Under the pieces are notes generated by a model. That model saw only the letters and a list, made by a program, of their open reading frames with translations. It made no database searches and had not been told where the DNA came from. A stretch of 64,000 nucleotides of DNA from Pelagibius sp050330205. GTDB lineage: Bacteria > Pseudomonadota > Alphaproteobacteria > Kiloniellales > Kiloniellaceae. The translations under genes and the position numbers were made by a program. The stretch lies in contig JBHJOA010000007.1 in assembly GCA_050330205.1 (NCBI GenBank), forward strand, positions 75,190-139,189, read 5' to 3'. This document shows positions 32,474 to 40,162 of this stretch, one piece after another (position 1 is the stretch's first letter; each line of letters begins with the position of its first letter).

Positions 32474-33793
32474 ATGAACTTCATCCCGCCGATTCCCAAT
32501 TCGCTCGAGCAGCACTGGATGCCGTTTACCGCGAACCGCCACTTCAAGGCGAACCCGCGCATCCTGACCCGTGCCGAGGGCGTGTACTTCACCACCGATC
32601 ACGGCAACAAGGTGATCGACGGCTCGGCCGGCCTGTTCTGCGTCGCCGCCGGCCACGGCAGGCGCGAGATCGCCGAGGCGGTCAACGAGGCGCTCACCAC
32701 TCTCGACTACGCGCCGCCTTTCCAGTTCGGCCATCCGGCTTCCTTCGAGGTGGCGCGCCGCATCGCCTCGGTGACGCCGGCCGACCTCGACCACATCTTC
32801 TTCGCCAACTCCGGCTCCGAGGCGGTGGACACCGCCCTGAAGATCGCGCTGGCCTACCACAAGGCGCGCGGCGAAGGGCAGCGGATGCGCCTGGTCGGCC
32901 GCGAGCGCGCCTATCACGGCGTCAACTTCGGCGGCCTCGCCGTCGCCGGCATGGTGAACAACAAGAAGGCCTTCGGGCTCGGCCTGCCCGGCGCGCTGCA
33001 TCTGCGCCACACCCACCTGCCGGAACACAAATTCGCCGTCGGCCAGCCGGAGACCGGCGCCGACCTCGCCGACGACCTGCAGCGCTTCGTCGATCTGCAC
33101 GGCGCCGACTCCATCGCCTGCTGCATCGTCGAGCCGATCGCCGGCTCAACCGGCGTGCTGGTGCCGCCCAAGGGCTACCTGCAGCGCCTGCGCGAGATCT
33201 GCGACCGCCACGGCATCTTGCTGATCTTCGACGAGGTGATCTGCGGCTTCGGGCGTACCGGCAAGCAGTTCGGCTCCGACAGCTTCGGCGTGGTTCCGGA
33301 CATCATCACCATGGCCAAGGCGCTGACCAACGGCGTGGTGCCGATGGGCGCGGTGGCCGTCAACGACAAGGTCCACAATGTGCTGATGGACGCCGCCCCG
33401 GAAGCCGGCATCGAGCTGTTCCACGGCTACACCTATTCCGGCTGCCCGGTGGCCTCGGCCGCCGCACTGGCGACCCGCGACATCTTCGAGAACGAGCAGC
33501 TCGTGGAGCGCGCGGCCAAGATGACGCCGAAGTTCCTCGAGGCGCTCTACTCGATGAAGGATCTTGCCGCGGTGACCGACATCCGCGGCTACGGCATGAT
33601 CGGCGGCATCGACCTCGCACCGCTGGACCAGCCGGGCGGCCGCGGCCTGAAGGTGATGCAGGAACTCTACGACGCCGGCTGCATGGTGAAGATGACCGGC
33701 GACTGCGCCCTGGTCTCGCCGCCGCTGGTCTGCGAAGACCAGCACATCGACGAGATCTTCACCAAGCTGCGCGGCGTCATCGCCAGGCAGTAG
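32474..33793 (+). CDS. Omega-amino acid (beta-alanine):pyruvate transaminase
   Basis: 439-residue class-III PLP aminotransferase. The start NSLEQHWMPFTANRHFKANPRIL and the segment DGSAGLFCVAAGHGRREI are characteristic of the beta-alanine:pyruvate subgroup. The PLP lysine lies in TMAKALTNGVVPMGAV, with LIFDEVICGFGRTG before it. It transfers amino groups from beta-alanine or other omega-amines to pyruvate, giving alanine. The adjacent ald and the nearby polyamine transporter fit a role in amine catabolism, but specificity cannot be read from sequence alone. Confidence 0.9.
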   Translation: MNFIPPIPNSLEQHWMPFTANRHFKANPRILTRAEGVYFTTDHGNKVIDGSAGLFCVAAGHGRREIAEAVNEALTTLDYAPPFQFGHPASFEVARRIASVTPADLDHIFFANSGSEAVDTALKIALAYHKARGEGQRMRLVGRERAYHGVNFGGLAVAGMVNNKKAFGLGLPGALHLRHTHLPEHKFAVGQPETGADLADDLQRFVDLHGADSIACCIVEPIAGSTGVLVPPKGYLQRLREICDRHGILLIFDEVICGFGRTGKQFGSDSFGVVPDIITMAKALTNGVVPMGAVAVNDKVHNVLMDAAPEAGIELFHGYTYSGCPVASAAALATRDIFENEQLVERAAKMTPKFLEALYSMKDLAAVTDIRGYGMIGGIDLAPLDQPGGRGLKVMQELYDAGCMVKMTGDCALVSPPLVCEDQHIDEIFTKLRGVIARQ

Positions 33794-33804
33794 CGCGGGC
33801 GCCG

Positions 33805-34197
33805 TCAGGGCCGGTGCAGGGTGATGAGATGTTCGCCGCCGGATTCGCCCGGGGTGATCTCGTAGACGATGCTGCCGGTCGTCCCGCCGACGGTCGCCTC
33901 GGCGCTGCAGCGCCGCGCTGCCTCGGGGTCGCCTGCCGGCTCGGCGTCGACCTCGCGCATCTTCGCGAACTTCACCGGCGTGGAGGCCGCGCCGCCGGCA
34001 CCGCGCTCCAGCATCTCGCGGAGCTGATGGCGCACCGCCCGCTCGTCGCAGCCGGGCAGATCATCCGGTTCCCAGTAGTAGTAGACGTTGCCGGCCTCCG
34101 CCGCCACGGCGGTCACCAGGATCAGCGCCGGCCAGGATTGACGACGCATCCGGGCGAGGAACCGCTGCGATCGGGAGTCCATCGTTGGCGCCCACAT
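33805..34197 (-). CDS. Small exported protein of the ECF sigma operon
   Basis: 130-residue protein with an N-terminal basic and hydrophobic export signal (RMRRQSWPALILVTAVAAEAG) followed by VYYYWEPDDLPGCDERAVRHQL and a short beta-rich tail ending EHLITLHRP. No family recognised. Its ATG at 34197 sits one base after the anti-sigma stop, so it is almost certainly co-transcribed with the sigma and anti-sigma genes; an in-frame ATG at 34182 is the alternative start. It may be an extracytoplasmic input or target of the system. Confidence 0.72.
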   Translation of the reverse strand: MWAPTMDSRSQRFLARMRRQSWPALILVTAVAAEAGNVYYYWEPDDLPGCDERAVRHQLREMLERGAGGAASTPVKFAKMREVDAEPAGDPEAARRCSAEATVGGTTGSIVYEITPGESGGEHLITLHRP

Positions 34198-34198
34198 C

Positions 34199-35128
34199 TT
34201 AGTTGACCTGGACCGCCGGGCCGCCGTTGTCGGGAGCCGGCGAATGCGGCACCACGGGGGCCAGAAGGCTCGGCTCCTCGGCACCGTTCGCCTGGGTCGC
34301 GGCGGGCGTGTCGGGCGACAGCGCCATGGTGGGCGCCTCGTCGCTCAGCCTCGCGCGCTCCACCGCTTCGCGGATCGCCACGGCAAGCTGGTCGGACTCG
34401 ACGCCGGCGGCGTTGGTGGTCATGGCGAAGGCGAGGGGGCCGTCCAGCCAGTAGAGGACGTTCACGTCCCCCGCGTCGGCCCGGCCGAGCCCGCTGCTCG
34501 CCTCGTCCCAGCGCGGGCGCAGGAAGAGGTTGATGGCGGTGCCGTCGATCCGCTGGTAGAGCAGCCGCACCATGGGGTCGCTGTCGGGCCCGAGCATCTC
34601 CTTGGCCATCAGGTCGAATCCCTGGCCGGTGAGGTCCGGCGCGGTCAGCTCCAGGGCGATGCGCTGGTTGAGCCAGCCGAGCGGCTGAATAGCAGCGTCT
34701 GCGGCGGCCGGCGTCGCCGAGGGGTCGGCGGCGGTGCCGCTGTGAACCGCCGCGGCGCGCTCCACGAACCCGCTGAGCGCCCACTGCGCGTCCTGGTCGC
34801 GCTGGCCGATGAACCAGCCGGTGAGGGACGACGCCACCAGCAGGGCGACGGCGGCGGCGATCTGCGCCAGGCGCCGGCCGGACCGCGGCGCGGAACCGCC
34901 ATGTAAAACGGCGCTCAGCCGGACGGGCACCGGCTCGCGCAGCACGGCGCCGTGGTGCGCCCGGATTTCATCGTTCTGCGCGCGGATCTCCGCGACCAGC
35001 GCTGCCGCGTCGGGGTTCGCGGCAAGATAGCGTTCCACTTCATCCTTGCGCGGCAGGTCGACCTCGAGCTGCCCGTCGGCATAGGCGAAAAGGTCGATCT
35101 CCCGGATCGCTTCGTAGCGTTCGATCAC
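34199..35128 (-). CDS. Membrane anti-sigma factor
   Basis: 309-residue protein. The cytoplasmic N-terminus (about 1-90: EIDLFAYADGQLEVDLPRKDEVERYLAANPDAAALVAEIRAQNDEIRAHHG) matches the anti-sigma domain of transmembrane ECF regulators. The zinc-binding HxxxCxxC is not present. One transmembrane helix follows at about 94-114 (LAQIAAAVALLVASSLTGWFIG), then a periplasmic domain of about 190 residues. The start overlaps the sigma gene stop (ATGA). It should hold the sigma factor at the membrane until an envelope signal arrives. Confidence 0.88.
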   Translation of the reverse strand: MIERYEAIREIDLFAYADGQLEVDLPRKDEVERYLAANPDAAALVAEIRAQNDEIRAHHGAVLREPVPVRLSAVLHGGSAPRSGRRLAQIAAAVALLVASSLTGWFIGQRDQDAQWALSGFVERAAAVHSGTAADPSATPAAADAAIQPLGWLNQRIALELTAPDLTGQGFDLMAKEMLGPDSDPMVRLLYQRIDGTAINLFLRPRWDEASSGLGRADAGDVNVLYWLDGPLAFAMTTNAAGVESDQLAVAIREAVERARLSDEAPTMALSPDTPAATQANGAEEPSLLAPVVPHSPAPDNGGPAVQVN

Positions 35129-35637
35129 TTCACCCTCCGCAGACTGTGCCGGGCGCCGCCCTGGGCTCGCAGGTCGCGCAGTGCCTGGCGGCCGCGCGAC
35201 AACCGCGAGCGGACCGTGCCGATCGGCAGGCCGAGAATCTCGGCGGCCTCGTCATAGGCAACGCCCTCGAGCGCCACCAACAGAACTACGTCGCGCTGCT
35301 CCTCCGGCAGCCGGTCGAGCGCCTCGCCGATGTGCCGGCACTCCACCCGGTGTTCCTGGTTGGCCGGCTGCGCGGCCACGGCGTCGATGGCGTCCGCGGC
35401 GGCCGGCTGCTCCCGGCGCTGCCGCCGCCGGCGATGGTCGATGTGGGTGCGGTAGAGCATGCTGAACATCCAGCTTCGCAGGCTCCCCCGACGCCGCCAA
35501 AGCTGCCGCTTCCTCAGCGCCCGCTCCAGGCAGTCCTGCACCACGTCGTCGGCTTCGTCCCGATCTTTCGTCAGCGCCATCGCAAAGCGCCTCAGGTGCG
35601 GAATCTGCCTCGCAATGGCCCACTTGAGGTCGTCCAC
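35125..35637 (-). CDS. ECF-family RNA polymerase sigma factor
   Basis: 170-residue sigma factor with region 2 (IPHLRRFAMALTKDRDEADDVVQDCLERAL...SLRSWMFSMLYRTHIDHRRR) and region 4 (ALDRLPEEQRDVVLLVALEGVAYDEAAEILGLPIGTVRSRLSRGR). No region 3, as in all ECF factors. GTG 35637 is preferred because GGGAGAG precedes it by about 5 nt; GTG 35664 is also open. It is preceded by a GGAAC-N17-CGTC promoter and is probably autoregulated. No NepR or PhyR homolog is nearby. Confidence 0.94.
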   Translation of the reverse strand: MDDLKWAIARQIPHLRRFAMALTKDRDEADDVVQDCLERALRKRQLWRRRGSLRSWMFSMLYRTHIDHRRRRQRREQPAAADAIDAVAAQPANQEHRVECRHIGEALDRLPEEQRDVVLLVALEGVAYDEAAEILGLPIGTVRSRLSRGRQALRDLRAQGGARHSLRRVK

Positions 35638-35688
35638 AGGCTCTCCCTGCCCGGGGGGCGGCACACAGCGGCCCCCAACTGATGAGTA

Positions 35689-35714
35689 GACGGTTCCCGG
35701 AGGCGAAAGGTTCC
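35689..35714 (-). promoter_or_regulatory. Putative ECF-dependent promoter of the sigma operon
   Basis: On the minus strand GGAAC (35714-35710), a 17-bp spacer and CGTC (35692-35689), about 45 bp before the chosen sigma-factor start. The sequence is close to the alphaproteobacterial ECF consensus GGAAC-N16/17-CGTT. Confidence 0.72.
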
Positions 35715-35744
35715 GGTGTCGGCGAAAAAAGAATGGAGCGGCCT

Positions 35745-35770
35745 GGAACTATCGGCGCTCGCGGACCGTC
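35745..35770 (+). promoter_or_regulatory. Putative ECF-dependent promoter of the DUF4168-like gene
   Basis: GGAAC (35745-35749), 17-bp spacer, CGTC (35767-35770), facing the plus-strand exported-protein genes. The elements and spacing are the same as in the divergent promoter at 35689-35714, which suggests that one sigma factor reads both. Confidence 0.72.
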
Positions 35771-35846
35771 CATCTCGGGAATGCGGCGCGAAACCGCCTT
35801 TCCCGGACGGAAGCCACCGTCAAATCACCAGTAAGGAGAGTTGTTT

Positions 35847-36248
35847 ATGAACCATGCAGCCCAAAGCGCCCGCCGGACCATGGTCTTCGGCCGCGAAACC
35901 GGCCTGCTTGTCGCCCTGGCTGCGACCCTGATGTTCATCCTGTCGGTCCTCGCCTATCCCGCCGCCGCCCAGCAGGCGCCGGACGGCTACAGCGACCAGG
36001 AACTGCAGGCCTTCGCGGCGGCGGCCCTCAAGGTCGAACAGCTGAACGAGAAGTGGATCCCGCAGATCGCCGAGGCCGAGAACGCCGACGAGGATGCGGC
36101 GCTGCGCCAGGAGGCGATGCAGGAAATGCGGGCCGCCGTCCAAGAAGAAGGTCTGTCGGTGCAGGACTACAACACCATCTACGATGCGGCGCAGCGCGAT
36201 CCCCAGGTGATGCAGGTCATCGAGGACCATCGCGAGTCGCTGCGCTGA
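35847..36248 (+). CDS. Exported DUF4168-like protein
   Basis: 133-residue protein with a long N-terminal signal sequence (LLVALAATLMFILSVLAYPAAAQQ) and a helical mature part (YSDQELQAFAAAALKVEQLNEKWIPQI...EGLSVQDYNTIYDAAQRDPQVMQVI), which fits the DUF4168 pattern. Such proteins are often stress-induced. ATG 35847 follows AAGGAGAG. The upstream ECF-type promoter makes it a likely main target of the adjacent sigma factor. Confidence 0.85.
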   Translation: MNHAAQSARRTMVFGRETGLLVALAATLMFILSVLAYPAAAQQAPDGYSDQELQAFAAAALKVEQLNEKWIPQIAEAENADEDAALRQEAMQEMRAAVQEEGLSVQDYNTIYDAAQRDPQVMQVIEDHRESLR

Positions 36249-36357
36249 CCCAAGCTGACCAAAAAGGCCGCTCGACGATCGATCCCGACAGGTGCGGGTC
36301 CGACACGCGGCCGCGGTGACCCCCGCACCCCCGCACGACAACGAGAGGAGGTTAGCT

Positions 36358-36486
36358 ATGCGACGCCAACTTGCCATGCTGCTCGGCGGCCTGTTCATCG
36401 CCGCCGGCATCGCCGCCTGCGACGATCCCTCGGGCGGTGGCGGCCAGCAGCCGCCGCCGGCGCCGCAGTCGCAGCCGGCGCAGTAG
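36358..36486 (+). CDS. Very small lipoprotein
   Basis: 42-residue precursor: a short basic start, a hydrophobic helix (LAMLLGGLFIAAG), the lipobox IAAC with Cys at about residue 21, and a Gly/Gln/Pro tail. It resembles the tiny lipoproteins of the entericidin/YPO type only in size. The ATG follows a strong GAGAGGAGG. A perfect hairpin lies 30 nt after its stop. Confidence 0.78.
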   Translation: MRRQLAMLLGGLFIAAGIAACDDPSGGGGQQPPPAPQSQPAQ

Positions 36487-36515
36487 ACCGCACCGCGCTG
36501 CCTGCCAGCACGGCC

Positions 36516-36543
36516 ACGGCCCCGGCGGAAACGCCGGGGCCGT
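36516..36543. terminator. Hairpin terminator after the small lipoprotein gene
   Basis: Perfect 12-bp stem ACGGCCCCGGCG / CGCCGGGGCCGT with a GAAA tetraloop. The following sequence (TCACGTTTTC) is only partly T-rich, so termination may be incomplete. Confidence 0.72.
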
Positions 36544-36624
36544 TCACGTTTTCGGAGATGGTCGGCGTCTTCGATCTCGGGTAAAATCAACCGTTCCGTT
36601 TGCAACCGAGGTGTGGGGGTACAC

Positions 36625-37068
36625 ATGGCGCGCGGAGTCCCGAGAATTGCGGCCGTATTGGCGATTCTAGTCCTTTCAGGCTCGGTCGTCGCCTGTGCCG
36701 ATCTCGAAATGCCGATGATCGACCCGCCGGTCCTTCATCTCGATCCACCGATGCGGCAGTCGAACCTGCCGCGCGGTGACTACGTCCTGACCAACGGCCA
36801 GGCGGAGGTGCTGCTGGAGGCCGAGGATCTGAAGCCGGCGCAGGAGCGGACCGCCACTTTTCCCCTGGAGAAGCTCGACGGCATTGTCAATGTCGTCGTC
36901 CGCAAGGACGACGAGATGATCTACACCCAGACACTGAGGCATACGCCGGGCGTGCCGATCAAGCTGAGGTGGGACATCGATCGGGCCGCCTTCGTCCTCA
37001 CCGAGAACCCCGTCTCGCGGCCGGCGGGCAGCGCCGCGGGCGACGGCGGCGGCGGCGGCCGCGACTGA
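36625..37068 (+). CDS. Predicted lipoprotein of unknown function
   Basis: 147-residue protein with a signal peptide and lipobox (LVLSGSVVAC, Cys at about 24). The mature part has alternating strands (YVLTNGQAEVLLEAEDLKP, GIVNVVVRKDDEMIYTQTLRH, IKLRWDIDRAAFVLTENPV) and a Gly-rich end. No family recognised. ATG 36625 is used; GTG 36613 is in frame. It converges on the polyamine transporter genes with a gap of only 4 nt. Confidence 0.8.
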   Translation: MARGVPRIAAVLAILVLSGSVVACADLEMPMIDPPVLHLDPPMRQSNLPRGDYVLTNGQAEVLLEAEDLKPAQERTATFPLEKLDGIVNVVVRKDDEMIYTQTLRHTPGVPIKLRWDIDRAAFVLTENPVSRPAGSAAGDGGGGGRD

Positions 37069-37072
37069 GCGG

Positions 37073-37966
37073 TTATTCCGCCGGCGCCTGGGCGGCGGCT
37101 TGCATCTGGCGGTCGGCCCGCGCGGCGGCGGCCTTGGCGGCGAGATCGCGGCGCTGCTCACGGCGCTGCGCCACCTCGATGGCGACGGCACCGACCAGGG
37201 TGACGGCGATGATCAGCACCGCCAGCGCGGCGAGGTCGGGCTGCGTGCCCATGCGCACCTTGCCGGCCAGCACCGTGGTCAGCGTGCTCTCCGCCTGGAT
37301 GGTGAAGACGGTGGTGTTGTAGTTCTCGAAGGAAGTCAGGAAGGCGAGCCCCATGGCCGAGAAGATCGCCGGGCGCAGGAAGGGGATCAGCACCTTCCAG
37401 AACACCTGCACGTGGGTGGCGCCGAGGTCGAGAGCGGCTTCCTCCTGGGTGCGGTCGAAGCGCTGCAGGCGGGCCAGGAAGATCAGCATGGTGTAGGCCG
37501 AGATGAAGGTCGACTGGCCGACGATGGTGAGGAACATGCCGCTGTAGTAGAAGCTCTCGTAGTCGGCGTCGAAGAAGGTGCCGAGGCGGTCCCAGAACAC
37601 CAGGGTGGAGATACCGAGGATCACGCCCGGCATCAGCACCGGCGACACCACGATGGTGTAGTAGACGGTCTGCAGGCGCTGGTGCACCTGGGTCATGACG
37701 ATCGCGGCGGCGAGGCCGATCGGCACCGACACGGCCATCACGCCGATGCCGATCCAGATCGAATTGACGAAGCCTTCCATCATCAGCGCGTCGGCGAAGA
37801 GCGCCGGGAACCAGCGCAGGGTGAAGCCCTGCCAGGGCACCACCTGGGGGAATTCGACGTCGTTGAAGGCGGCGATACCCATCATGAAGAGCGGCGCGAA
37901 GAGGAACAGGAAGAACAGCAGGATGTAGAATCCCAGCATCAGCGACTGGATCGACCGCGAGCTCAT
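37073..37966 (-). CDS. potC: Polyamine-type ABC transporter permease (PotC/PotI)
   Basis: 297-residue inner-membrane permease with six predicted helices and the EAA loop EEAALDLGATHVQVFWKVLIPFLRP. The start MSSRSIQSLMLGFYILLFFLFLFAPLFMMGIAAFND is typical of PotC/PotI. It overlaps potB by 4 nt. The C-terminus carries an unusually long Ala/Arg/Gln tail (about 25 residues). It is the last gene of the four-gene operon. Confidence 0.93.
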   Translation of the reverse strand: MSSRSIQSLMLGFYILLFFLFLFAPLFMMGIAAFNDVEFPQVVPWQGFTLRWFPALFADALMMEGFVNSIWIGIGVMAVSVPIGLAAAIVMTQVHQRLQTVYYTIVVSPVLMPGVILGISTLVFWDRLGTFFDADYESFYYSGMFLTIVGQSTFISAYTMLIFLARLQRFDRTQEEAALDLGATHVQVFWKVLIPFLRPAIFSAMGLAFLTSFENYNTTVFTIQAESTLTTVLAGKVRMGTQPDLAALAVLIIAVTLVGAVAIEVAQRREQRRDLAAKAAAARADRQMQAAAQAPAE

Positions 37967-38874
37967 CGGGCGATCTCCCCGAGGCTGACCTTGAAGAGCT
38001 TCATCACCGCAAGCACGAAGACCAGGCAGGCGAGCAGCAGCACGATGGCGTAGGCGGCGCCCTGCGGCCAGTTGCCGCCGGTGTTGAACCAGCGGTAGAT
38101 GATCTGCGTGAACCACAGGCTCGACGGCCCGCCGAGGATCTGCGGCGCCGCCAGGGCGCCGGCCGAGAGCATGAACACCAGGGTACAGCCCGAGGCGATG
38201 CCGGGCTTGGCATGCGGCATCACCACCCGCCAGTGGATGCGCCACCAGGGCGAGCCGAGGTCGCGCGCCGCCTCGATCTGATTGTGGTCCAGGCTCTCGA
38301 TGGCGTTGTAGAGCGGGAACACCATCAGCAGGATGTAGGCGTAGGAGAGGCCGGCGTAGAGAGCCACGTCGGCGCGCATGAAGTCGATCGGCTGGTCGAT
38401 CAGGCCCAGCGACTGCAGCATCGCATTGAACACGCCGGAGGTGCCGAAGAGGATGCGGAAGGAGAAGGCGCGCAGGATCTCGTTGACCCAGAACGGCAGG
38501 ATCAGCAGCAGGATCATCGAGCGCGCGAAGCCGCCCTTGGCGACCTGGGCGATGTAGTAGGCGATGGGATAGCAGAGCGCGAGGTCGAGCAGGGTGACGA
38601 AGACCGAGGCGATGATGGTGCGCAGGAAGACCTGCAGATGGAGATAGTTGAACATCTCCGCGTCGCCGGGGCGCCCGAACACCAGGTACTGGTAGTTCTT
38701 CAGCGTGTAGACGTCCTCCGGCCCGCCGATCTTGGCCGGCGGCAGGTTGTTGCGGAACGAGAAGTCCAGCATGTAGGCCTGCGGCAGCACGATCATCACC
38801 ACCACCCAGAAGGCCACCGCCAGGATCAGGTAGGTGGAGATGAAGACGCCGTTGCGCTGGATGAAGCCGCCCAT
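37963..38874 (-). CDS. potB: Polyamine-type ABC transporter permease (PotB/PotH)
   Basis: 303-residue permease, the first of the two channel subunits. Features: an N-terminal helix, the FSFRNNLPP periplasmic segment, IMLLLILPFWVNEILRAFSFRILFG-type helices, and the EAA loop IEAARDLGSPWWRIHWRVVMPHAKPG that docks with the ATPase. Spacing to potA is 16 nt. Confidence 0.93.
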   Translation of the reverse strand: MGGFIQRNGVFISTYLILAVAFWVVVMIVLPQAYMLDFSFRNNLPPAKIGGPEDVYTLKNYQYLVFGRPGDAEMFNYLHLQVFLRTIIASVFVTLLDLALCYPIAYYIAQVAKGGFARSMILLLILPFWVNEILRAFSFRILFGTSGVFNAMLQSLGLIDQPIDFMRADVALYAGLSYAYILLMVFPLYNAIESLDHNQIEAARDLGSPWWRIHWRVVMPHAKPGIASGCTLVFMLSAGALAAPQILGGPSSLWFTQIIYRWFNTGGNWPQGAAYAIVLLLACLVFVLAVMKLFKVSLGEIAR

Positions 38875-38890
38875 GGTCCGCCCCCCCGCG

Positions 38891-39994
38891 CTACTCTTCG
38901 GCCACGTCGCCGAGCGGCAGCACCAGCGCGCGGTCGGCGCGGAAGCCGACCCGCGCCGTCTCGCCCTCGCGGAATTCCGGCAGGTTGCCGGAGTTGGTCA
39001 TCGACATGACGATATCCTTGGCGCCTTCGCCGCGCAGGAACACCGAGAAGAACGCGCCCTCGTACTCGCTGTGCAGCACGGGGCTCTCGATGACGTTCTC
39101 GGCCCCGCTCTGGCCCCCGGCCTGCCCATTTACCAGGCTGAGGGACTCCGGCCGCACGAAGAGCATCGCCTGGCTGCCCTGCTTGAGGCCGCGCAGGTTG
39201 CGCCCGCGCAGCGGCCCGAAGGCGGTCTCGATCACCGCGTGCTTGCCGTCGGCGCTGACGACGCGCCCGGTGAAGGGGTTGTTCTCGCCGACGAAGGAGG
39301 CGACGAAGGCGGTCTGCGAATTCTCGTAGACCTCGTTGCCGCTGCCGACCTGCTGGATGATGCCCTGGCTCATGACCGCGATGCGGTCGGACATGGTGAG
39401 CGCCTCGCCCTGGTCGTGGGTGATGTAGATGAAGGTGATGCCGACGCGCTGCTGGATGGCGCGCAGTTCGGTGCGCATGTGCTGGCGCAGCTTGAGGTCG
39501 AGCGCCGAGAGCGGCTCGTCGAGCAGCAGCACCGCCGGCTCCACGGCCAGCGCGCGGGCGATGGCGACGCGCTGCTTCTGGCCGCCGGACAGCTCGCTGA
39601 CCTTCTTGTCGCCCTGGTCCTCCAGCGCGATCAGCTCGAGCAGTTCGTTGGCGCGCTTGCGCCGCTCGGCCTTGCCGACGCCGCGCACCTCGAGCCCGAA
39701 GGCGATGTTGTCGGCCACCGACATCAGCGGGAAGAGGGCGAGGTTCTGGAAGATCAGCGCCGTCGGCCGCTTGTTCGGGCCGATGCCGCGCATGTCCTTG
39801 CCGCCGATGCGCACCTGGCCTTCGCTGGGCTCCAGGAAGCCCGAGATGGCGCGCAGGATGGTGGTCTTGCCACAGCCTGAGGGGCCGAGGAAACTGAAGA
39901 ATTCGCCGTTTTCGATTTTCAGGTTGGCGTCTTTCACCGCCGTGAATTCGCCGAAGCGAATCGTTACGTGATCGAGCTCAACATCGGCGCTCAT
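38891..39994 (-). CDS. potA: Polyamine-type ABC transporter ATP-binding protein (PotA)
   Basis: 367-residue ATPase. Walker A GPSGCGKTTILRAI, Q-loop, signature LSGGQKQRVAIARAL, Walker B VLLLDEPLSALD, and a C-terminal TOBE domain (about 285-360). ATG 39994 gives the family N-terminus; the frame is open a little further. It pairs with PotB and PotC and takes substrate from the binding protein encoded upstream. Confidence 0.95.
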   Translation of the reverse strand: MSADVELDHVTIRFGEFTAVKDANLKIENGEFFSFLGPSGCGKTTILRAISGFLEPSEGQVRIGGKDMRGIGPNKRPTALIFQNLALFPLMSVADNIAFGLEVRGVGKAERRKRANELLELIALEDQGDKKVSELSGGQKQRVAIARALAVEPAVLLLDEPLSALDLKLRQHMRTELRAIQQRVGITFIYITHDQGEALTMSDRIAVMSQGIIQQVGSGNEVYENSQTAFVASFVGENNPFTGRVVSADGKHAVIETAFGPLRGRNLRGLKQGSQAMLFVRPESLSLVNGQAGGQSGAENVIESPVLHSEYEGAFFSVFLRGEGAKDIVMSMTNSGNLPEFREGETARVGFRADRALVLPLGDVAEE

Positions 39995-40101
39995 CTCGGC
40001 CCGCCCCCGTTTTACGCCTGCCGCGCCGCTGCCGCGCCCAGGCCGCCTCACTCACGCGCCTCTTTAACGGGCGCTCGATATCGTATCCAACTTTACGGGA
40101 A

Positions 40102-40131
40102 GCGGGTCCCGGCGCTGCGGCCGGGACCCGC
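40102..40131 (-). other. Stable hairpin between the binding-protein and ATPase genes
   Basis: Perfect 11-bp stem GCGGGTCCCGG / CCGGGACCCGC with an 8-nt loop in the 168-bp gap between potD and potA. There is no T-tract on the minus strand. This placement is typical for RNA hairpins that protect the abundant upstream binding-protein mRNA. Confidence 0.7.
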
Positions 40132-40162
40132 CGTACTCCTCGCTCTATTGCCGGACCCGGCC

